A DNA stretch of 64,000 bases from Corynebacterium sp. MSK297 (GCF_030232885.1 NZ_JASPGD010000003.1:187312-251311), one strand, 5' to 3'; shown: positions 33,873 to 43,510, numbered from the stretch's first letter. Translations and numbers: made by a program. The notes: generated from the letters alone by a model not told the origin.

Positions 33873-35021
33873 ATGACTAATTGCGATCGTTTACGTTTCC
33901 AACTTACTACTCTTGCCGACGCCACACGTGCAGAAGCGGATCTCTCCGGGATCGTACAAGACGGAGGGCTCATACAAGGCGGTGGTAGCAAGGACGTGCA
34001 GAATATTGTTCCCGCGACGCGCGCTGCCGCCGAGAAAATTGTGCAGGATGCAGAATCTACCGATGGTTTTGCTCCCTTGTCTGAGCAGTTCGTCGCGGGG
34101 CTATCGGATACCCGCGTTGGCCACCAGCACGTACTGGTTTTTCTTGACGACGAGCTAGTGGGGCTGGCTGGCCTGGATGGCTGGCAACCTGGCAGTGCTG
34201 GTGATGCAGACCGGGATGCGAGTGGTGATGTGAACGCGGAGATGGTGATCGCTCCTCTCCATCGCGGCCAAGGATTTGGCACGTGCTTGTATCAACATCT
34301 GCGTGAGCTCGTCGGCACGAGTTTGCAAGCCTGGGCACACGGGCAGTTGCCAGCGGCCGAAGCTATCGCGCACAAGCAGCAGTTGGATATTGTCCGCCAC
34401 CTGCTGGTGATGTCTGTGACGGGTGAGGCATTGCAGAAATCTGCTGAGCCGGGCGAAACCCCCGATGGTTTCGTGGCCGCGAATTATCCTGAGTCGGTAG
34501 AACGATTCGGCACCGAGCATGTAGAAAACAGTTGGATAGAGGCGAACAACCAGGCGTTTTCCTGGCACCCTGAACAAGGCGGTTGGGATACGGAGCGATT
34601 GCATCGCGCCATGGAAGCCGAGTGGTTCGATCCGCACGACGTGATCTTTTTGTGGGACGATGCTGCGGATAATGCTGGGGACGATGCTGCCGAGGGCGTC
34701 GCCAAGCGTCCTGCGCAGGCAGGTTTTCACTGGACGAAATGGCATGGGGCTGCCGAAGACTCCGCGAAAGACGTCGGTGAGGTCTATGTCGGTGAGGTTT
34801 ATGTGATTGGCCTGGCTAGCGCGTATCAAGGCCGTGGTTTGTCTGGGCACCTGCTGCGCCTGGGAATTAAACAAATGGTGAATAAAGGGGCAACGGAAGT
34901 CATCCTGTATGTCGAAAAGGATAATGAATCCGCCGTGCGGGTATATGAAAAATCCGGTTTCGACATCGCAGAAAACCACGTGGTATATGCCGCTAACAGC
35001 GGAAACGGTGCCGAAAACTAG
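33873..35021 (+). CDS. mshD: Mycothiol synthase (acetyltransferase)
   Basis: 382 residues, longer than the usual ~300-315. It acetylates Cys-GlcN-inositol, the last step of mycothiol synthesis. Two GNAT domains are seen: the first around VLVFLDDELVGLAGLDG and VIAPLHRGQGFGTCLYQHL, the second with GFHWTKWHG, GEVYVIGLASAYQGRGLSGHLLRLGI and VILYVEKDNESAVRVYEKSGF. The extra length comes from low-complexity inserts (~25-60, and ~265-310 with DDAADNAGDDAAEG). One is a 15-bp tandem duplication giving VGEVY twice just before the acetyl-CoA site (34773-34802). The gene contains one 10-mer copy at 33912. Confidence 0.9.
   Translation: MTNCDRLRFQLTTLADATRAEADLSGIVQDGGLIQGGGSKDVQNIVPATRAAAEKIVQDAESTDGFAPLSEQFVAGLSDTRVGHQHVLVFLDDELVGLAGLDGWQPGSAGDADRDASGDVNAEMVIAPLHRGQGFGTCLYQHLRELVGTSLQAWAHGQLPAAEAIAHKQQLDIVRHLLVMSVTGEALQKSAEPGETPDGFVAANYPESVERFGTEHVENSWIEANNQAFSWHPEQGGWDTERLHRAMEAEWFDPHDVIFLWDDAADNAGDDAAEGVAKRPAQAGFHWTKWHGAAEDSAKDVGEVYVGEVYVIGLASAYQGRGLSGHLLRLGIKQMVNKGATEVILYVEKDNESAVRVYEKSGFDIAENHVVYAANSGNGAEN
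34773..34802 (+). repeat. 15-bp tandem duplication in mshD
   Basis: GTCGGTGAGGTCTAT is followed by GTCGGTGAGGTTTAT. It duplicates the conserved GEVYV strand next to the acetyl-CoA binding region. Confidence 0.88.
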
Positions 35022-35099
35022 CAGTTGTGCCCGGCTTTTAACCCGACCATAAAGGTTTGCAGAGACTTCACACGAAGTCCATGATGATTTTCCTTCCTG

Positions 35100-35179
35100 G
35101 TTACATAAGTCTCTTAGTGTGAGTTCTTGTGAGCGCGGCACAGCGTTTGAGAATTGCACAGTAATCCAGGAAGGCTCCC
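35100..35179 (+). promoter_or_regulatory. pstS upstream region with TGTGAG direct repeats
   Basis: TGTGAG occurs twice with 10-bp spacing around 35118-35133, within 65 bp of the pstS start. PhoR of C. glutamicum binds loosely conserved direct repeats, so this is a possible site; the spacing does not match the published arrangement exactly. AGGAAGG precedes the pstS ATG. Confidence 0.35.
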
Positions 35180-36388
35180 ATGACTCTGACCAACCGCATC
35201 GCTTTTTCCCGCACTGCTTTTTCCCGTAACAAGCTGCGTCAATACAAGTTGCGTCAAGTTTCCGCAGTACTGGGAGCGGTGGCTTTATCGGCATCGTTGA
35301 TTGCGTGCTCGGAAGTGGATGAAGCTGCTAGCATTGCCGACGATGCCGTCGATAGCGATTACACCGCCACCGGCGAGCTCATTGGAGAAGGTGCATCCTC
35401 GCAGCAAAACGCGATGGATTACTTCGGCGTGCAATTCAACTCGCTGACTGATGCCACCCTGGCCTACAATCCGACCGGTTCCGGTTCCGGTCAGACCGAA
35501 TTCATCGCGGGCAATGTGGATTTTGCCGGTTCTGATTCGCCACTCAAAGACGACCAAGTGCAGGCCGCTGCTGATCGCTGCGAAGGCAATGATGCATGGC
35601 ACCTGCCGATGGTCATTGGCCCGGTCGCCATCGCTTATAACGTCGAAGGCGTCGACGGGGAGCTGAATCTGCCAGTAGACACCGTCGCCAAGATCTTTTC
35701 CGGCGAGATCACCAGCTGGAATGATCCAGAGATCGCCGAGGCCAACCCGGATGCGGGCCTGCCAGATACCAAGATCACCGTGGTGTACCGCTCGGATGAA
35801 TCCGGTACCTCGGATAACTTCCAGAAGTTCCTGACTGCTTCGACTGGCCACTGGGATGCTGCGGGCAAGCAATTCCCGCAAAAGGTCGGGGAGGGTGCGA
35901 ACGGTTCCAGCGGTGTCGCCAGCCAGACCGGATCCATTGACGGTGCCATCACGTATGTGGAATCCGGGTTTGCGGAACAAACCGGCCTGGGCATCGCTCA
36001 CCTAGACTTCGGTTCCGGCCCGGTAGAACTGAGCGAAAAATCCGTGGGGGTAGCCCTTGATAACTTGAAATTCAAGGGTGCGGACGGTGATGAAGCTCCG
36101 CACGATATGGTCGTTGATTCCGATGCCTTGTTTGCTTCTGACGACGAAGGTGCATACCCGCTGATTCTCACCACGTACGAGATCGTCTGTTCGGATGGCT
36201 ACGACGAAGAAACCGAAACCCAGGTGAAGGATTTCCTCAACGTCATGCTGGAATCCCAGGATGATGAGCTTGCAGCCTCTGGATACATCCCGGTGACCGG
36301 CAAGCACTTGCAGCGTCTACACGATGCGGTTGATGCCATTGGTGCTGGCTCGGGTGCTAGTGCTCAATCCTCATTGTCCGAGCTTTAA
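35180..36388 (+). CDS. pstS: Phosphate ABC transporter substrate-binding lipoprotein PstS
   Basis: 402 residues. The lipobox LIAC gives lipid attachment at Cys43. The binding domain shows YNPTGSGSGQTEFIAGNVDFAGSD, VYRSDESGTSDNFQKFL and SQTGSIDGAITYVE, the phosphate-contacting loops. It captures phosphate outside the membrane for PstCA. The N-region before the hydrophobic core is longer than normal and consists of two 15-bp tandem duplications (AFSRTAFSRN and LRQYKLRQ). First gene of pstSCAB, the classical PhoR target. Confidence 0.95.
   Translation: MTLTNRIAFSRTAFSRNKLRQYKLRQVSAVLGAVALSASLIACSEVDEAASIADDAVDSDYTATGELIGEGASSQQNAMDYFGVQFNSLTDATLAYNPTGSGSGQTEFIAGNVDFAGSDSPLKDDQVQAAADRCEGNDAWHLPMVIGPVAIAYNVEGVDGELNLPVDTVAKIFSGEITSWNDPEIAEANPDAGLPDTKITVVYRSDESGTSDNFQKFLTASTGHWDAAGKQFPQKVGEGANGSSGVASQTGSIDGAITYVESGFAEQTGLGIAHLDFGSGPVELSEKSVGVALDNLKFKGADGDEAPHDMVVDSDALFASDDEGAYPLILTTYEIVCSDGYDEETETQVKDFLNVMLESQDDELAASGYIPVTGKHLQRLHDAVDAIGAGSGASAQSSLSEL
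35205..35265 (+). repeat. Two adjacent 15-bp tandem duplications in the PstS signal region
   Basis: GCTTTTTCCCGCACT is followed by GCTTTTTCCCGTAAC, then after AAG come CTGCGTCAATACAAG and TTGCGTCAAGTTTCC. They lengthen the positively charged part of the signal peptide. Confidence 0.85.
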
Positions 36389-36428
36389 GCAGTTGAAATA
36401 AGCGTTAATAACAAGAAAGCGTCTGATA

Positions 36429-37406
36429 ATGTCGCAGGCACGAACACGCATCGGCGACCGGGTTTTCCGCACCGCATCGTCGACTTCGGCGCTGCTGATG
36501 ACCTTGATGATCGCCGCCATTGGCATCTTTTTGGTCCTGCAAGCGGTCCCGGCACTCAACCGCAATACCGAGGGCTACCTCGGATTCCTCACCTACGGGC
36601 AGGATTGGATCACCTCCGATCCGCAAAAGATGACCTTTGGCATTGCCTCTATTCTGGGATCCACGGTGCTGATCTCCGCTTTGGCGCTGCTACTTGCCAT
36701 GCCGATTGCACTGGGAATCGCGATTTTCCTGGCCAGCTACGCCCCAGCCCGAATGGTCAAACCCCTCGGGTTTTTGGTGGACATGCTCGCCGCCATCCCA
36801 TCGATCGTGTATGGCCTGTGGGGCTGGCAGGTGCTCGGGCCGTTCTTGTCCGATTTCTATGACTGGCTAGACGGCTGGGCCGGCGGGTTTTTCCTGTTCA
36901 CCGTCTACCCAAACTCACCGTCGTTTGCTACCGGACGCAACATCTTCACCGGGTCGGTGGTGCTCGCAATCATGATCCTTCCGATCATCGCCGCCACCGC
37001 CCGCGAAATTTTCAACCAAACTCCGGCGGGCCAGATCGAAGCTGCGTTGGCGTTGGGCGCCACACGCTGGGAGGTTGTGCGTATGACGGTGCTTCCATTT
37101 GGTTTCTCCGGCTATATCTCAGGCTCGATGCTGGGACTCGGCCGCGCACTGGGGGAAACCATGGCGCTGTACATGATCGTCTCACCGCTGACAGAATTCC
37201 GTTTCTCGCTTTTCGACGGCGGGACCACGTTTGCCACCTTGATCGCGAACGCCGCGCCAGAATTTTCCAATCCGTTGCGCGCCGGGGCATATATCGCCGC
37301 TGGTTTGGTGCTGTTCATCCTCACCTTTGTGGTGAACGCGGCGGCACGTTCATTGGTGGTGTCGAAATCCACAGCGACACAGAAATCGAAGAAGGGTGCA
37401 TCATGA
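36429..37406 (+). CDS. pstC: Phosphate ABC transporter permease PstC
   Basis: 325 residues with six membrane spans and the binding-protein-dependent permease motif (EAALALGATRWEVVRMTVLPFG, the EAA loop that touches PstB). It forms the membrane channel with PstA. It starts 40 bp after pstS, and its stop overlaps the pstA start (ATGA). Confidence 0.94.
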   Translation: MSQARTRIGDRVFRTASSTSALLMTLMIAAIGIFLVLQAVPALNRNTEGYLGFLTYGQDWITSDPQKMTFGIASILGSTVLISALALLLAMPIALGIAIFLASYAPARMVKPLGFLVDMLAAIPSIVYGLWGWQVLGPFLSDFYDWLDGWAGGFFLFTVYPNSPSFATGRNIFTGSVVLAIMILPIIAATAREIFNQTPAGQIEAALALGATRWEVVRMTVLPFGFSGYISGSMLGLGRALGETMALYMIVSPLTEFRFSLFDGGTTFATLIANAAPEFSNPLRAGAYIAAGLVLFILTFVVNAAARSLVVSKSTATQKSKKGAS

Positions 37407-38296
37407 CGCCAGCAACTCTAGAAACTGCCGGACTTTCACAAAAACGCCGCACCGCCGACACAATCGCCACCCTCAGTGTGTGGCTGGCAGTGGTCATCGC
37501 GTTGATCCCGCTGGTGTGGGTGCTCTGGGAAGTAATCTCTCGCGGTTTGCCCACAATTTTTGATGTCGGCTGGTGGCAGTATTCCCAGCGCGGTATCCGC
37601 CTGCATGATATCGGAGGTGGCGCGCTGCACGCGATCGTCGGGACGCTGGTTCAGGTGGCCATCGCTTCGCTTATTTCTATTCCCATTGGCATTTTGACCG
37701 CGATTTACCTGGTGGAATATTCCCAGGGTGGCCCATTGGCCCGCCTGACGACGTTCATGGTGGACATTCTGTCCGGTGTGCCATCCATCGTAGCTGCGCT
37801 GTTCGTTTATGCCCTGTGGATTACGGTCCTGGGGTTAGAGCGTTCTGGTGCTGCCGTAGCGCTGTCACTCGTGTTACTGATGATCCCGATCGTGGTGCGT
37901 AACTGTGAAGAAATGCTGCGAGTGGTGCCCATGGAGCTGCGTGAATCTGCGTATGCACTGGGTGTTCCGAAGTGGAAAACCATAGTGCGCATCGTATTGC
38001 CTACTGCGATGTCAGGTATTGGTACTGGAATCGTGCTCGCGATTGCACGCATCATGGGCGAATCCGCCCCGGTGCTGATCCTGGTGGGGTCTACCTCGTC
38101 GTTGAATATCAATCCATTCGGTGGGCCGCAATCCTCACTGCCACTGATGATGCTTGATATGTACAAAGCCGGAACTTCCGATGAGGTAGCTGCGAAGCTT
38201 TGGGGCGCTGCGTTGACCCTGGTGCTATTCGTCGCTGCGCTCAACGGTATCGCCCGGTTGATTTCCGCCAAATTCTCTGTGAAAACCTCCCGCTAA
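37403..38296 (+). CDS. pstA: Phosphate ABC transporter permease PstA
   Basis: 297 residues, six membrane spans, EAA-type loop ESAYALGVPKWKTIVRIVLPTA. Overlaps pstC by 4 bp, which points to coupled translation. pstB follows after 19 bp. Confidence 0.94.
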   Translation: MTPATLETAGLSQKRRTADTIATLSVWLAVVIALIPLVWVLWEVISRGLPTIFDVGWWQYSQRGIRLHDIGGGALHAIVGTLVQVAIASLISIPIGILTAIYLVEYSQGGPLARLTTFMVDILSGVPSIVAALFVYALWITVLGLERSGAAVALSLVLLMIPIVVRNCEEMLRVVPMELRESAYALGVPKWKTIVRIVLPTAMSGIGTGIVLAIARIMGESAPVLILVGSTSSLNINPFGGPQSSLPLMMLDMYKAGTSDEVAAKLWGAALTLVLFVAALNGIARLISAKFSVKTSR

Positions 38297-38315
38297 TCAA
38301 AGGTGATTAATTCTC

Positions 38316-39095
38316 ATGTCTGATCCGAAGTTCGTGCTGGATGACGTCAACATTTACTACGGTGATTTTCACGCGGTACAAAATGTCAACCTCAACATCC
38401 CTGCCAAAGCGGTCACGGCTTTTATTGGGCCGTCTGGTTGTGGCAAGTCCACTGTGTTGCGCACGCTGAACCGCATGCACGAGGTTATTCCTGGCGCGAG
38501 TGTGAACGGCAAAATTCTGCTGGATGGGCAGGACATCTATGCTAACAACGTCGATCCCGTGGCGGTGCGCATGAATGTGGGCATGGTGTTTCAAAAGGCG
38601 AACCCGTTTCCGACGATGTCTATCGAAGAAAACGTGGTTGCTGGTTTGAAGCTGGCCGGGGTGAAAGATAAAAAGCGTCTGCGTGAGGTGGCAGAGCGAT
38701 CGCTGCGCGGGGCGAATTTGTGGGAAGAGGTCAAAGACCGCCTGGATCAGCCCGGCGCGGGATTATCCGGTGGTCAGCAGCAGCGTCTGTGTATCGCGCG
38801 GGCGATTGCTGTGGAGCCAAAGGTGTTGCTGATGGACGAGCCGTGTTCGGCATTGGATCCGATTTCCACGCTGGCCGTAGAAGATTTGATTCATAATTTG
38901 AAACGGGATTACACCATTGTCGTGGTCACTCACAATATGCAGCAGGCGGCACGCGTTTCGGATAAAACTGGTTTCTTTTCCTTGGAAGCGACCGGGAAGC
39001 CGGGGCACCTGGTGGAATTTTCTGATACGAAAACGATTTTTGAAAACCCCGGGAAAAAAGAAACTGAGGACTATATTGCCGGCCGGTTTGGCTAA
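38316..39095 (+). CDS. pstB: Phosphate ABC transporter ATPase PstB
   Basis: 259 residues. Walker [13 protein letters not shown], signature [14 protein letters not shown], Walker [14 protein letters not shown], and the H-loop [14 protein letters not shown]. The family sequences [16 protein letters not shown] and [12 protein letters not shown] mark it as PstB rather than another importer ATPase. Last gene of the operon; a 23-bp tandem array and a terminator follow. Confidence 0.95.
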   Translation: MSDPKFVLDDVNIYYGDFHAVQNVNLNIPAKAVTAFIGPSGCGKSTVLRTLNRMHEVIPGASVNGKILLDGQDIYANNVDPVAVRMNVGMVFQKANPFPTMSIEENVVAGLKLAGVKDKKRLREVAERSLRGANLWEEVKDRLDQPGAGLSGGQQQRLCIARAIAVEPKVLLMDEPCSALDPISTLAVEDLIHNLKRDYTIVVVTHNMQQAARVSDKTGFFSLEATGKPGHLVEFSDTKTIFENPGKKETEDYIAGRFG

Positions 39096-39101
39096 AACCT
39101 C

Positions 39102-39216
39102 AAACTGGTGTGGTTAAAACTCCGCGCCGGCGTGGTGAAAGACATTGCGCCGGTGGGATGAAAGACGTTGTGTCGGCGTGGTGAAAACCCTCGCGTCGGC
39201 GTCGTGCAAACTCCGA
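39102..39216. repeat. 23-bp x5 tandem repeat between pstB and phoU
   Basis: Five units of 23 bp (39102-39124, 39125-39147, 39148-39170, 39171-39193, 39194-39216) share the pattern CGNCGGNGTGGTGAAANNCNTNG. They are diverged from each other, so the array is older than the exact duplications elsewhere. Confidence 0.85.
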
Positions 39217-39238
39217 ACCGGTAAGTGATAAGGGTAGG

Positions 39239-39269
39239 GCCGCGGTGATTGTGACCGCGGCTATTTTTC
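39239..39269 (+). terminator. Terminator of the pst operon
   Basis: GCCGCGGT and ACCGCGGC form a perfect 8-bp stem with a 7-nt loop, followed by TATTTTTC. It lies between the convergent pstB and phoU genes. Confidence 0.85.
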
Positions 39270-39312
39270 TTGCAGTGCAGGCGACAAAGCTTGCCGTATA
39301 GCGGGCAGAAGT

Positions 39313-40011
39313 TTAATCGATAACGAACTGCGAACGGTGGAACTGCGAGCTCAAAAAGCCCTCGGGGAGTTTCCCGGTGGACAAAAAGACGATGCGCGCG
39401 CACACGTTGACGCAGTGATCGGCGTAGCGCTCGTAATAACGAGCCAGCATGGACACATCCACGGCCGCACGTGAACCATGCGCCCAATCATCGGCAGTGG
39501 TCAGTGCCAACAGTGCAGCATTGAGCTTGTCGACGGCGTCGTCATCATCATTCATGGCGGTATCAATTCCGCCTGCCGGATCTTTCAGGATCGCGTTGGT
39601 TTGCTGCGCCATGTCGTCGACAAGCTCGGATAGCTGCGCGAAATCCGCGGTGACTGGTTCCGGCAACACGCGCTCCGGAAAACGGCGCAGCACCGCTTTG
39701 GCGATGTGCGTGGCAAGGGCTGCCATGCGTGTGAAATCCTCCACGATATAAATCGAAGAAACCACCTGGCGTAGCTCCGAAGCAACCGGGCCCTCCAAAG
39801 CGAGCAGCTCGAAAGCGCGGGCTTCGCTGCGCTCGCGGATCGGATCCAGATCCTCCGTGCGAGCGACGGCCTGGGTGGCGGGTTCTTGTGCGGCTTCTGG
39901 CTGGGCCAGCAACGCCTGCGAAGCCAAGTCCATCACCTGGTGGACGGTGTCGCTGAGTTCAATTATGTCATTGGCAAAATTATGAAGTGTGTCTCGATAT
40001 GCAGTACGCAT
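39313..40011 (-). CDS. phoU: Phosphate-transport regulator PhoU
   Basis: 232 residues from the ATG at 40011. Two PhoU three-helix repeats are visible (MRTAYRDTLHNFANDIIELS; ELRQVVSSIYIVEDFTRMAALATHIAK; ARYYERYADHCVNVCARIVFLSTG). PhoU damps the phosphate signal between Pst and the sensor kinase. A longer frame exists upstream (to 40227) but lies over the neighbouring gene. TAATCT at 40019-40024 ends 7 nt before the ATG, so the start is probably leaderless. It is oriented against pstSCAB, unlike the same-strand order in enteric bacteria. Confidence 0.92.
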   Translation of the reverse strand: MRTAYRDTLHNFANDIIELSDTVHQVMDLASQALLAQPEAAQEPATQAVARTEDLDPIRERSEARAFELLALEGPVASELRQVVSSIYIVEDFTRMAALATHIAKAVLRRFPERVLPEPVTADFAQLSELVDDMAQQTNAILKDPAGGIDTAMNDDDDAVDKLNAALLALTTADDWAHGSRAAVDVSMLARYYERYADHCVNVCARIVFLSTGKLPEGFLSSQFHRSQFVID

Positions 40012-40090
40012 AGATACGAGATTAAAAACACAAAGTTGCCGCGAGATTACCTCGCGGCTGGTAAAACGTGAAGTTCGGGAAAACTCTTGG

Positions 40091-41239
40091 TTATCCCCCA
40101 GAATTGATTGCCTCAGCACCGGCGAGCGCGCGGGCATCATCTTGTGGATCATCCAACCAGCCTTCTGGCAGCGCCACCTTCGATGGCGAGCCTTGGCGTC
40201 CACGGGCTCCGTCGGCGTCGTCGGCAAGCGCGTCAGAGTCCGCCCAGGGAGCTAGCTCGTCGGCAAGATCCGCCAGGCTAGAAACCTTGGATAGGCGCGC
40301 CCGGACCTCACCGCCAACCGGGTAGCCGCGCAGATACCAACCCATGTGCTTGCGCAGATCACGGCAAGCGCGTTCCTCACCCTGGTGCTCACCGAGCAAT
40401 TCCGCGTGTCGGGTAACGATGGCGGTGAGTTCACCCAAAGTCGGCGGGGCCGGGGGTTGCTCACCGCGCAGGTGGGCAGACAGTTCAGCGAACAGCCACG
40501 GCCGACCTAAGCACCCACGTCCGATGACGACGCCGTCGCAGCCGGTGGCTTCCATCATCGCCGAAGCATCCGAGGCCTTGAAAATATCACCATTGCCTAG
40601 CACCGGAATTCCCGTGTGTGCCAGGTGCTGTTTCAACGCAGCGATCTGCTCCCAGTCCGCGGTGCCGGAATAACGTTGCGCGGCAGTACGCCCGTGCAGC
40701 GCGACCGCCTGGGCACCTTCCTCCACGGCGATGCGGCCGGCGTCGAGATGCGTGTGGTGTTCGTCGTCGATGCCGACACGGAATTTCACGGTTACGGGGA
40801 TATCGGTGCCTTCGGTGGCTTTGACCGCGGCGGCCACGATCTGGCCGAACAACCGGCGCTTATACGGCAAGGCAGCGCCGCCACCGCGCTTGGTGACCTT
40901 CGGCACCGGGCAGCCGAAGTTCATATCAATGTGATCGGCCAGGTCCTCGTCGACGATCATCTTCGCAGCCTGGTAGGTCCATTCTGGATCTACGGTATAC
41001 AGTTGCAACGAACGCGGAGATTCTTCCGGCGCGAACGTCGTCATGTGTAAGGTTTTTTCGTTGCGTTCGGCCAATGCACGGGCGGTGACCATTTCGCAGA
41101 CATACAAACCAGAAACTGTGCCGGTTTTCGCGATTTCTTGCTCGCGGCAGAGACGTCGAAAAGCGACATTGGTCACCCCGGCCATGGGGGCGAGGACGAC
41201 GGGGGAAGAAAGCTGGTGGGGGCCGATTGTTAAGCTCAC
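40091..41239 (-). CDS. dus: tRNA-dihydrouridine synthase (DusB-like)
   Basis: 382 residues from the GTG at 41239, chosen because the conserved start (VSLTIGPHQLSSPVVLAPMAGVTNVAFRRLC) follows and a CACAAT box is 7 nt upstream; an ATG at 41308 would add 23 residues. The FMN barrel has HIDMNFGCPVPKVTKRGGGAAL with the catalytic Cys, ALHGRTAAQRYSG and VIGRGCLGRPWLF. It reduces uridine in the D-loop of tRNA. Two 10-mer copies lie near its 3' end (40220, 40259). A short region of repeated GAACGCGG lies just upstream (41296-41333). Confidence 0.9.
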   Translation of the reverse strand: MSLTIGPHQLSSPVVLAPMAGVTNVAFRRLCREQEIAKTGTVSGLYVCEMVTARALAERNEKTLHMTTFAPEESPRSLQLYTVDPEWTYQAAKMIVDEDLADHIDMNFGCPVPKVTKRGGGAALPYKRRLFGQIVAAAVKATEGTDIPVTVKFRVGIDDEHHTHLDAGRIAVEEGAQAVALHGRTAAQRYSGTADWEQIAALKQHLAHTGIPVLGNGDIFKASDASAMMEATGCDGVVIGRGCLGRPWLFAELSAHLRGEQPPAPPTLGELTAIVTRHAELLGEHQGEERACRDLRKHMGWYLRGYPVGGEVRARLSKVSSLADLADELAPWADSDALADDADGARGRQGSPSKVALPEGWLDDPQDDARALAGAEAINSGG

Positions 41240-41418
41240 AGGCCCTATTGTGCTCAACGTTGGGAAATACACCAAACGGCCGCCGGGGCTATCCTGAACG
41301 CGGTTCATGAACGCGGCTCATGAACGCGGCGATCACGAACGATGACTGGATCTAGCAGACTATGACATGGATCTATTAAGGCTATGAGCTGTATTAGTAT
41401 TTATCATGAATACAATCA

Positions 41419-41442
41419 CAGTGACCTCCGCTATACTGTGGT
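41419..41442 (+). promoter_or_regulatory. Promoter box and inverted repeat upstream of the CoA-transferase gene
   Basis: TATACT at 41434-41439 is a good -10 element. CACAGT (41419-41424) and ACTGTG (41437-41442) form a dyad that overlaps it and may be an operator. The gene starts ~140 bp downstream, so there is a long leader with repeated GAAGTTCACAAC (about 41531-41560). Confidence 0.45.
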
Positions 41443-41583
41443 GTCAGAAGCGCTATGCAGACATTGAGTCCCGGCCCCCATGTGGGAATTTGGGCTCTGC
41501 CGCTTGCACAGGGCGCACTCGACACGAACGCGAAGTTCACAACCTAACGAAGTTCACAACGTTCAGAACAAGGAGAGATTAAC

Positions 41584-43095
41584 GTGGCTGACCGTATCCT
41601 CAACGAATTCTTTAAAGATAAGATCGTTTCCGCTGAACAGGCTGCGGAGCACGTCAACAACGGCGACAAGATCGGCATGTCTGGCTTTACCGGCGCTGGC
41701 TACCCGAAAGCCGTTCCTACCGCTATTGCCGACAAAGCGAAAGCAGCCCACGCCAAGGGCGAAGAATTCAAGATCGATCTGTTCACCGGCGCTTCCACCG
41801 CGCCAGAGTGCGACGGTGTGCTGGCAGAAGCCAACGCCATTAACTACCGAACCCCTTATAACTCCGACCCAAACCTGCGCAAGCAGTTCAACGCTGGCGA
41901 AGCCAAGTACCAGGACATCCACCTGTCTCACCTGGGATTGCAGGTTGAACAGGGCTTTTTTGGCCGCTTCCAGGTAGCTATTATCGAGGCCACCAAGATC
42001 ACCGAAGACGGGAAGATCGTGCCATCGTCTGCTGTGGGTAACAACCTGGAGTGGATCGACAACGCCGATAAGGTCATCATCGAGGTCAACTCCTGGCAGT
42101 CCGAAAACCTCGAGGGCATGCACGACATCTACCAGATTCCACGCAAGCCAAACCGCACCCCAGTGCCGATCGTCAACGTGGGTGACCGTATTGGTTCCCC
42201 ATACATCGAGATCGACAAGGAAAAGGTTGTCGCTGTCGTCGAAACCGATGCAGCAGACCGCAACGCCCCATTTAGCGAGCCAGATGAAATCTCCGAGAAG
42301 ATCGCCCAGAACTTCCTGAAGTTCCTGGAAGCTGAGGTCGAAGCGGGACGCCTGGAATACGATCAGTTCATCCTGCAGTCTGGTGTCGGTAACGTGCCCA
42401 ACGCCGTGATGGCTGGCCTGCTGGACTCCAAGTTCGAAAACATCACCGCTTACACTGAGGTTATCCAGGACGGCATGCTTGACCTGATCGATGCAGGCAA
42501 GATGACCGTGGCTTCGGCTACCTCGTTCGCTTTGTCCCCGGAATATGCGGAGAAAATGAACGAGCAGGCAGAAAAGTACCGCGAGCACATCATCCTGCGC
42601 CCGCAGCAGATCTCTAACCACCCAGAGGTCATCCGCCGCATGGGCCTGATCTCGTCGAACGGTGCGATTGAGGCCGATATTTACGGCAACATCAATTCCA
42701 CCAACGTCATGGGCTCCCGCGTGATGAACGGCATCGGTGGTTCCGGCGACTTCACCCGTAACGCCTACATCTCGACGTTCATCTCTCCATCCCGGGCCAA
42801 GGGCGGCGCTATCTCCGCGATTGTTCCATTCGCCTCGCATATCGATCACACTGAGCACGACACCATGGTCTTCATTACCGAATACGGCTACGCCGACCTG
42901 CGTGGTTTGACCCCGCGTGACCGTGCTGAGAAGATGATCGCGATCGCGCACCCGGATTACCGTGACGAACTGCAGGCATACTTCGATCGTGCTATGAAAC
43001 AGCAGCACGTCCACACCCCGGTTGACCTGGAAACCGCCTTTGATTTCCAGCGCAACTTCGAAGAGTACGGCGATATGCGCGGCAGGCAGGACTAA
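41584..43095 (+). CDS. actA: Succinyl-CoA:acetate CoA-transferase
   Basis: 503 residues, Cat1/acetyl-CoA hydrolase family. Features are KIGMSGFTGAGYPKAVP at the N-terminus, the CoA-loop GIGGSGDFTRNAY and the active-site region FITEYGYADLRGLTPRDRA. It moves CoA between succinyl-CoA and acetate; in C. glutamicum the homologue (actA/cat) sits next to phoU and dus in the same order. AAGGAGAG precedes the GTG. The leader is long. Confidence 0.9.
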   Translation: MADRILNEFFKDKIVSAEQAAEHVNNGDKIGMSGFTGAGYPKAVPTAIADKAKAAHAKGEEFKIDLFTGASTAPECDGVLAEANAINYRTPYNSDPNLRKQFNAGEAKYQDIHLSHLGLQVEQGFFGRFQVAIIEATKITEDGKIVPSSAVGNNLEWIDNADKVIIEVNSWQSENLEGMHDIYQIPRKPNRTPVPIVNVGDRIGSPYIEIDKEKVVAVVETDAADRNAPFSEPDEISEKIAQNFLKFLEAEVEAGRLEYDQFILQSGVGNVPNAVMAGLLDSKFENITAYTEVIQDGMLDLIDAGKMTVASATSFALSPEYAEKMNEQAEKYREHIILRPQQISNHPEVIRRMGLISSNGAIEADIYGNINSTNVMGSRVMNGIGGSGDFTRNAYISTFISPSRAKGGAISAIVPFASHIDHTEHDTMVFITEYGYADLRGLTPRDRAEKMIAIAHPDYRDELQAYFDRAMKQQHVHTPVDLETAFDFQRNFEEYGDMRGRQD

Positions 43096-43395
43096 TTCCT
43101 AGCCTTACTACTGGTCGTTGCTAGCTGTAACTAGCTTCCTGTCGGGCTCTGTTGGGCCCCTGACTGACGCCCCAAGCTAGCGTGTTTTGTGTGCACGACT
43201 GACACCCTAAGCTAGCGTGCTTTACGCACCTGGCCGGGGTGATTTTGCTTTTTGCTGGGCTGATTTTTGTAGTGTGCCAGGCGCGTTTTGAGCACTGTGC
43301 CAGGTGCGTTCAGAGCGCCATGGTAAGGGGGTTTGAGCACTGTCGCAAGGGTGATTTTTAATTATGTTTGGCATGTATTAGCATAGTGATCTGTT
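43096..43395 (+). other. Intergenic region with diverged direct repeats
   Basis: There is no supported gene in 300 bp. Two copies of GACTGAC[GA]CCC[CT]AAGCTAGCGTG lie ~45 bp apart (about 43161 and 43199). GCCAGG[CT]GCGTT and GAGCACTGT each recur between 43269 and 43350. AATTATGTTTGGCATGTATTAGCAT near 43362-43386 may hold the tRNA-Lys promoter. Confidence 0.55.
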
Positions 43396-43468
43396 GGGCC
43401 TTTAGCTCAGTTGGTAGAGCTGCGGACTTTTAATCCGAAGGTCGCGGGTTCGATCCCCGCAGGGCCCA
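43396..43468 (+). tRNA. tRNA-Lys (anticodon TTT)
   Basis: Acceptor GGGCCTT pairs with AGGGCCC (one G-T pair). D-loop AGCTCAGTTGGTAGAGC, anticodon loop CTTTTAA and T-arm GGTTCGATCCC are standard. CCA is not encoded. Confidence 0.96.
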
Positions 43469-43480
43469 CATAACGAGCGC

Positions 43481-43510
43481 AACCCCCGGTCGGGAAATCG
43501 ACCGGGGGTT
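43481..43510 (+). terminator. Terminator after tRNA-Lys
   Basis: AACCCCCGGTCG and CGACCGGGGGTT form a perfect 12-bp stem with a GGAAAT loop, 12 bp after the tRNA. Confidence 0.85.
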
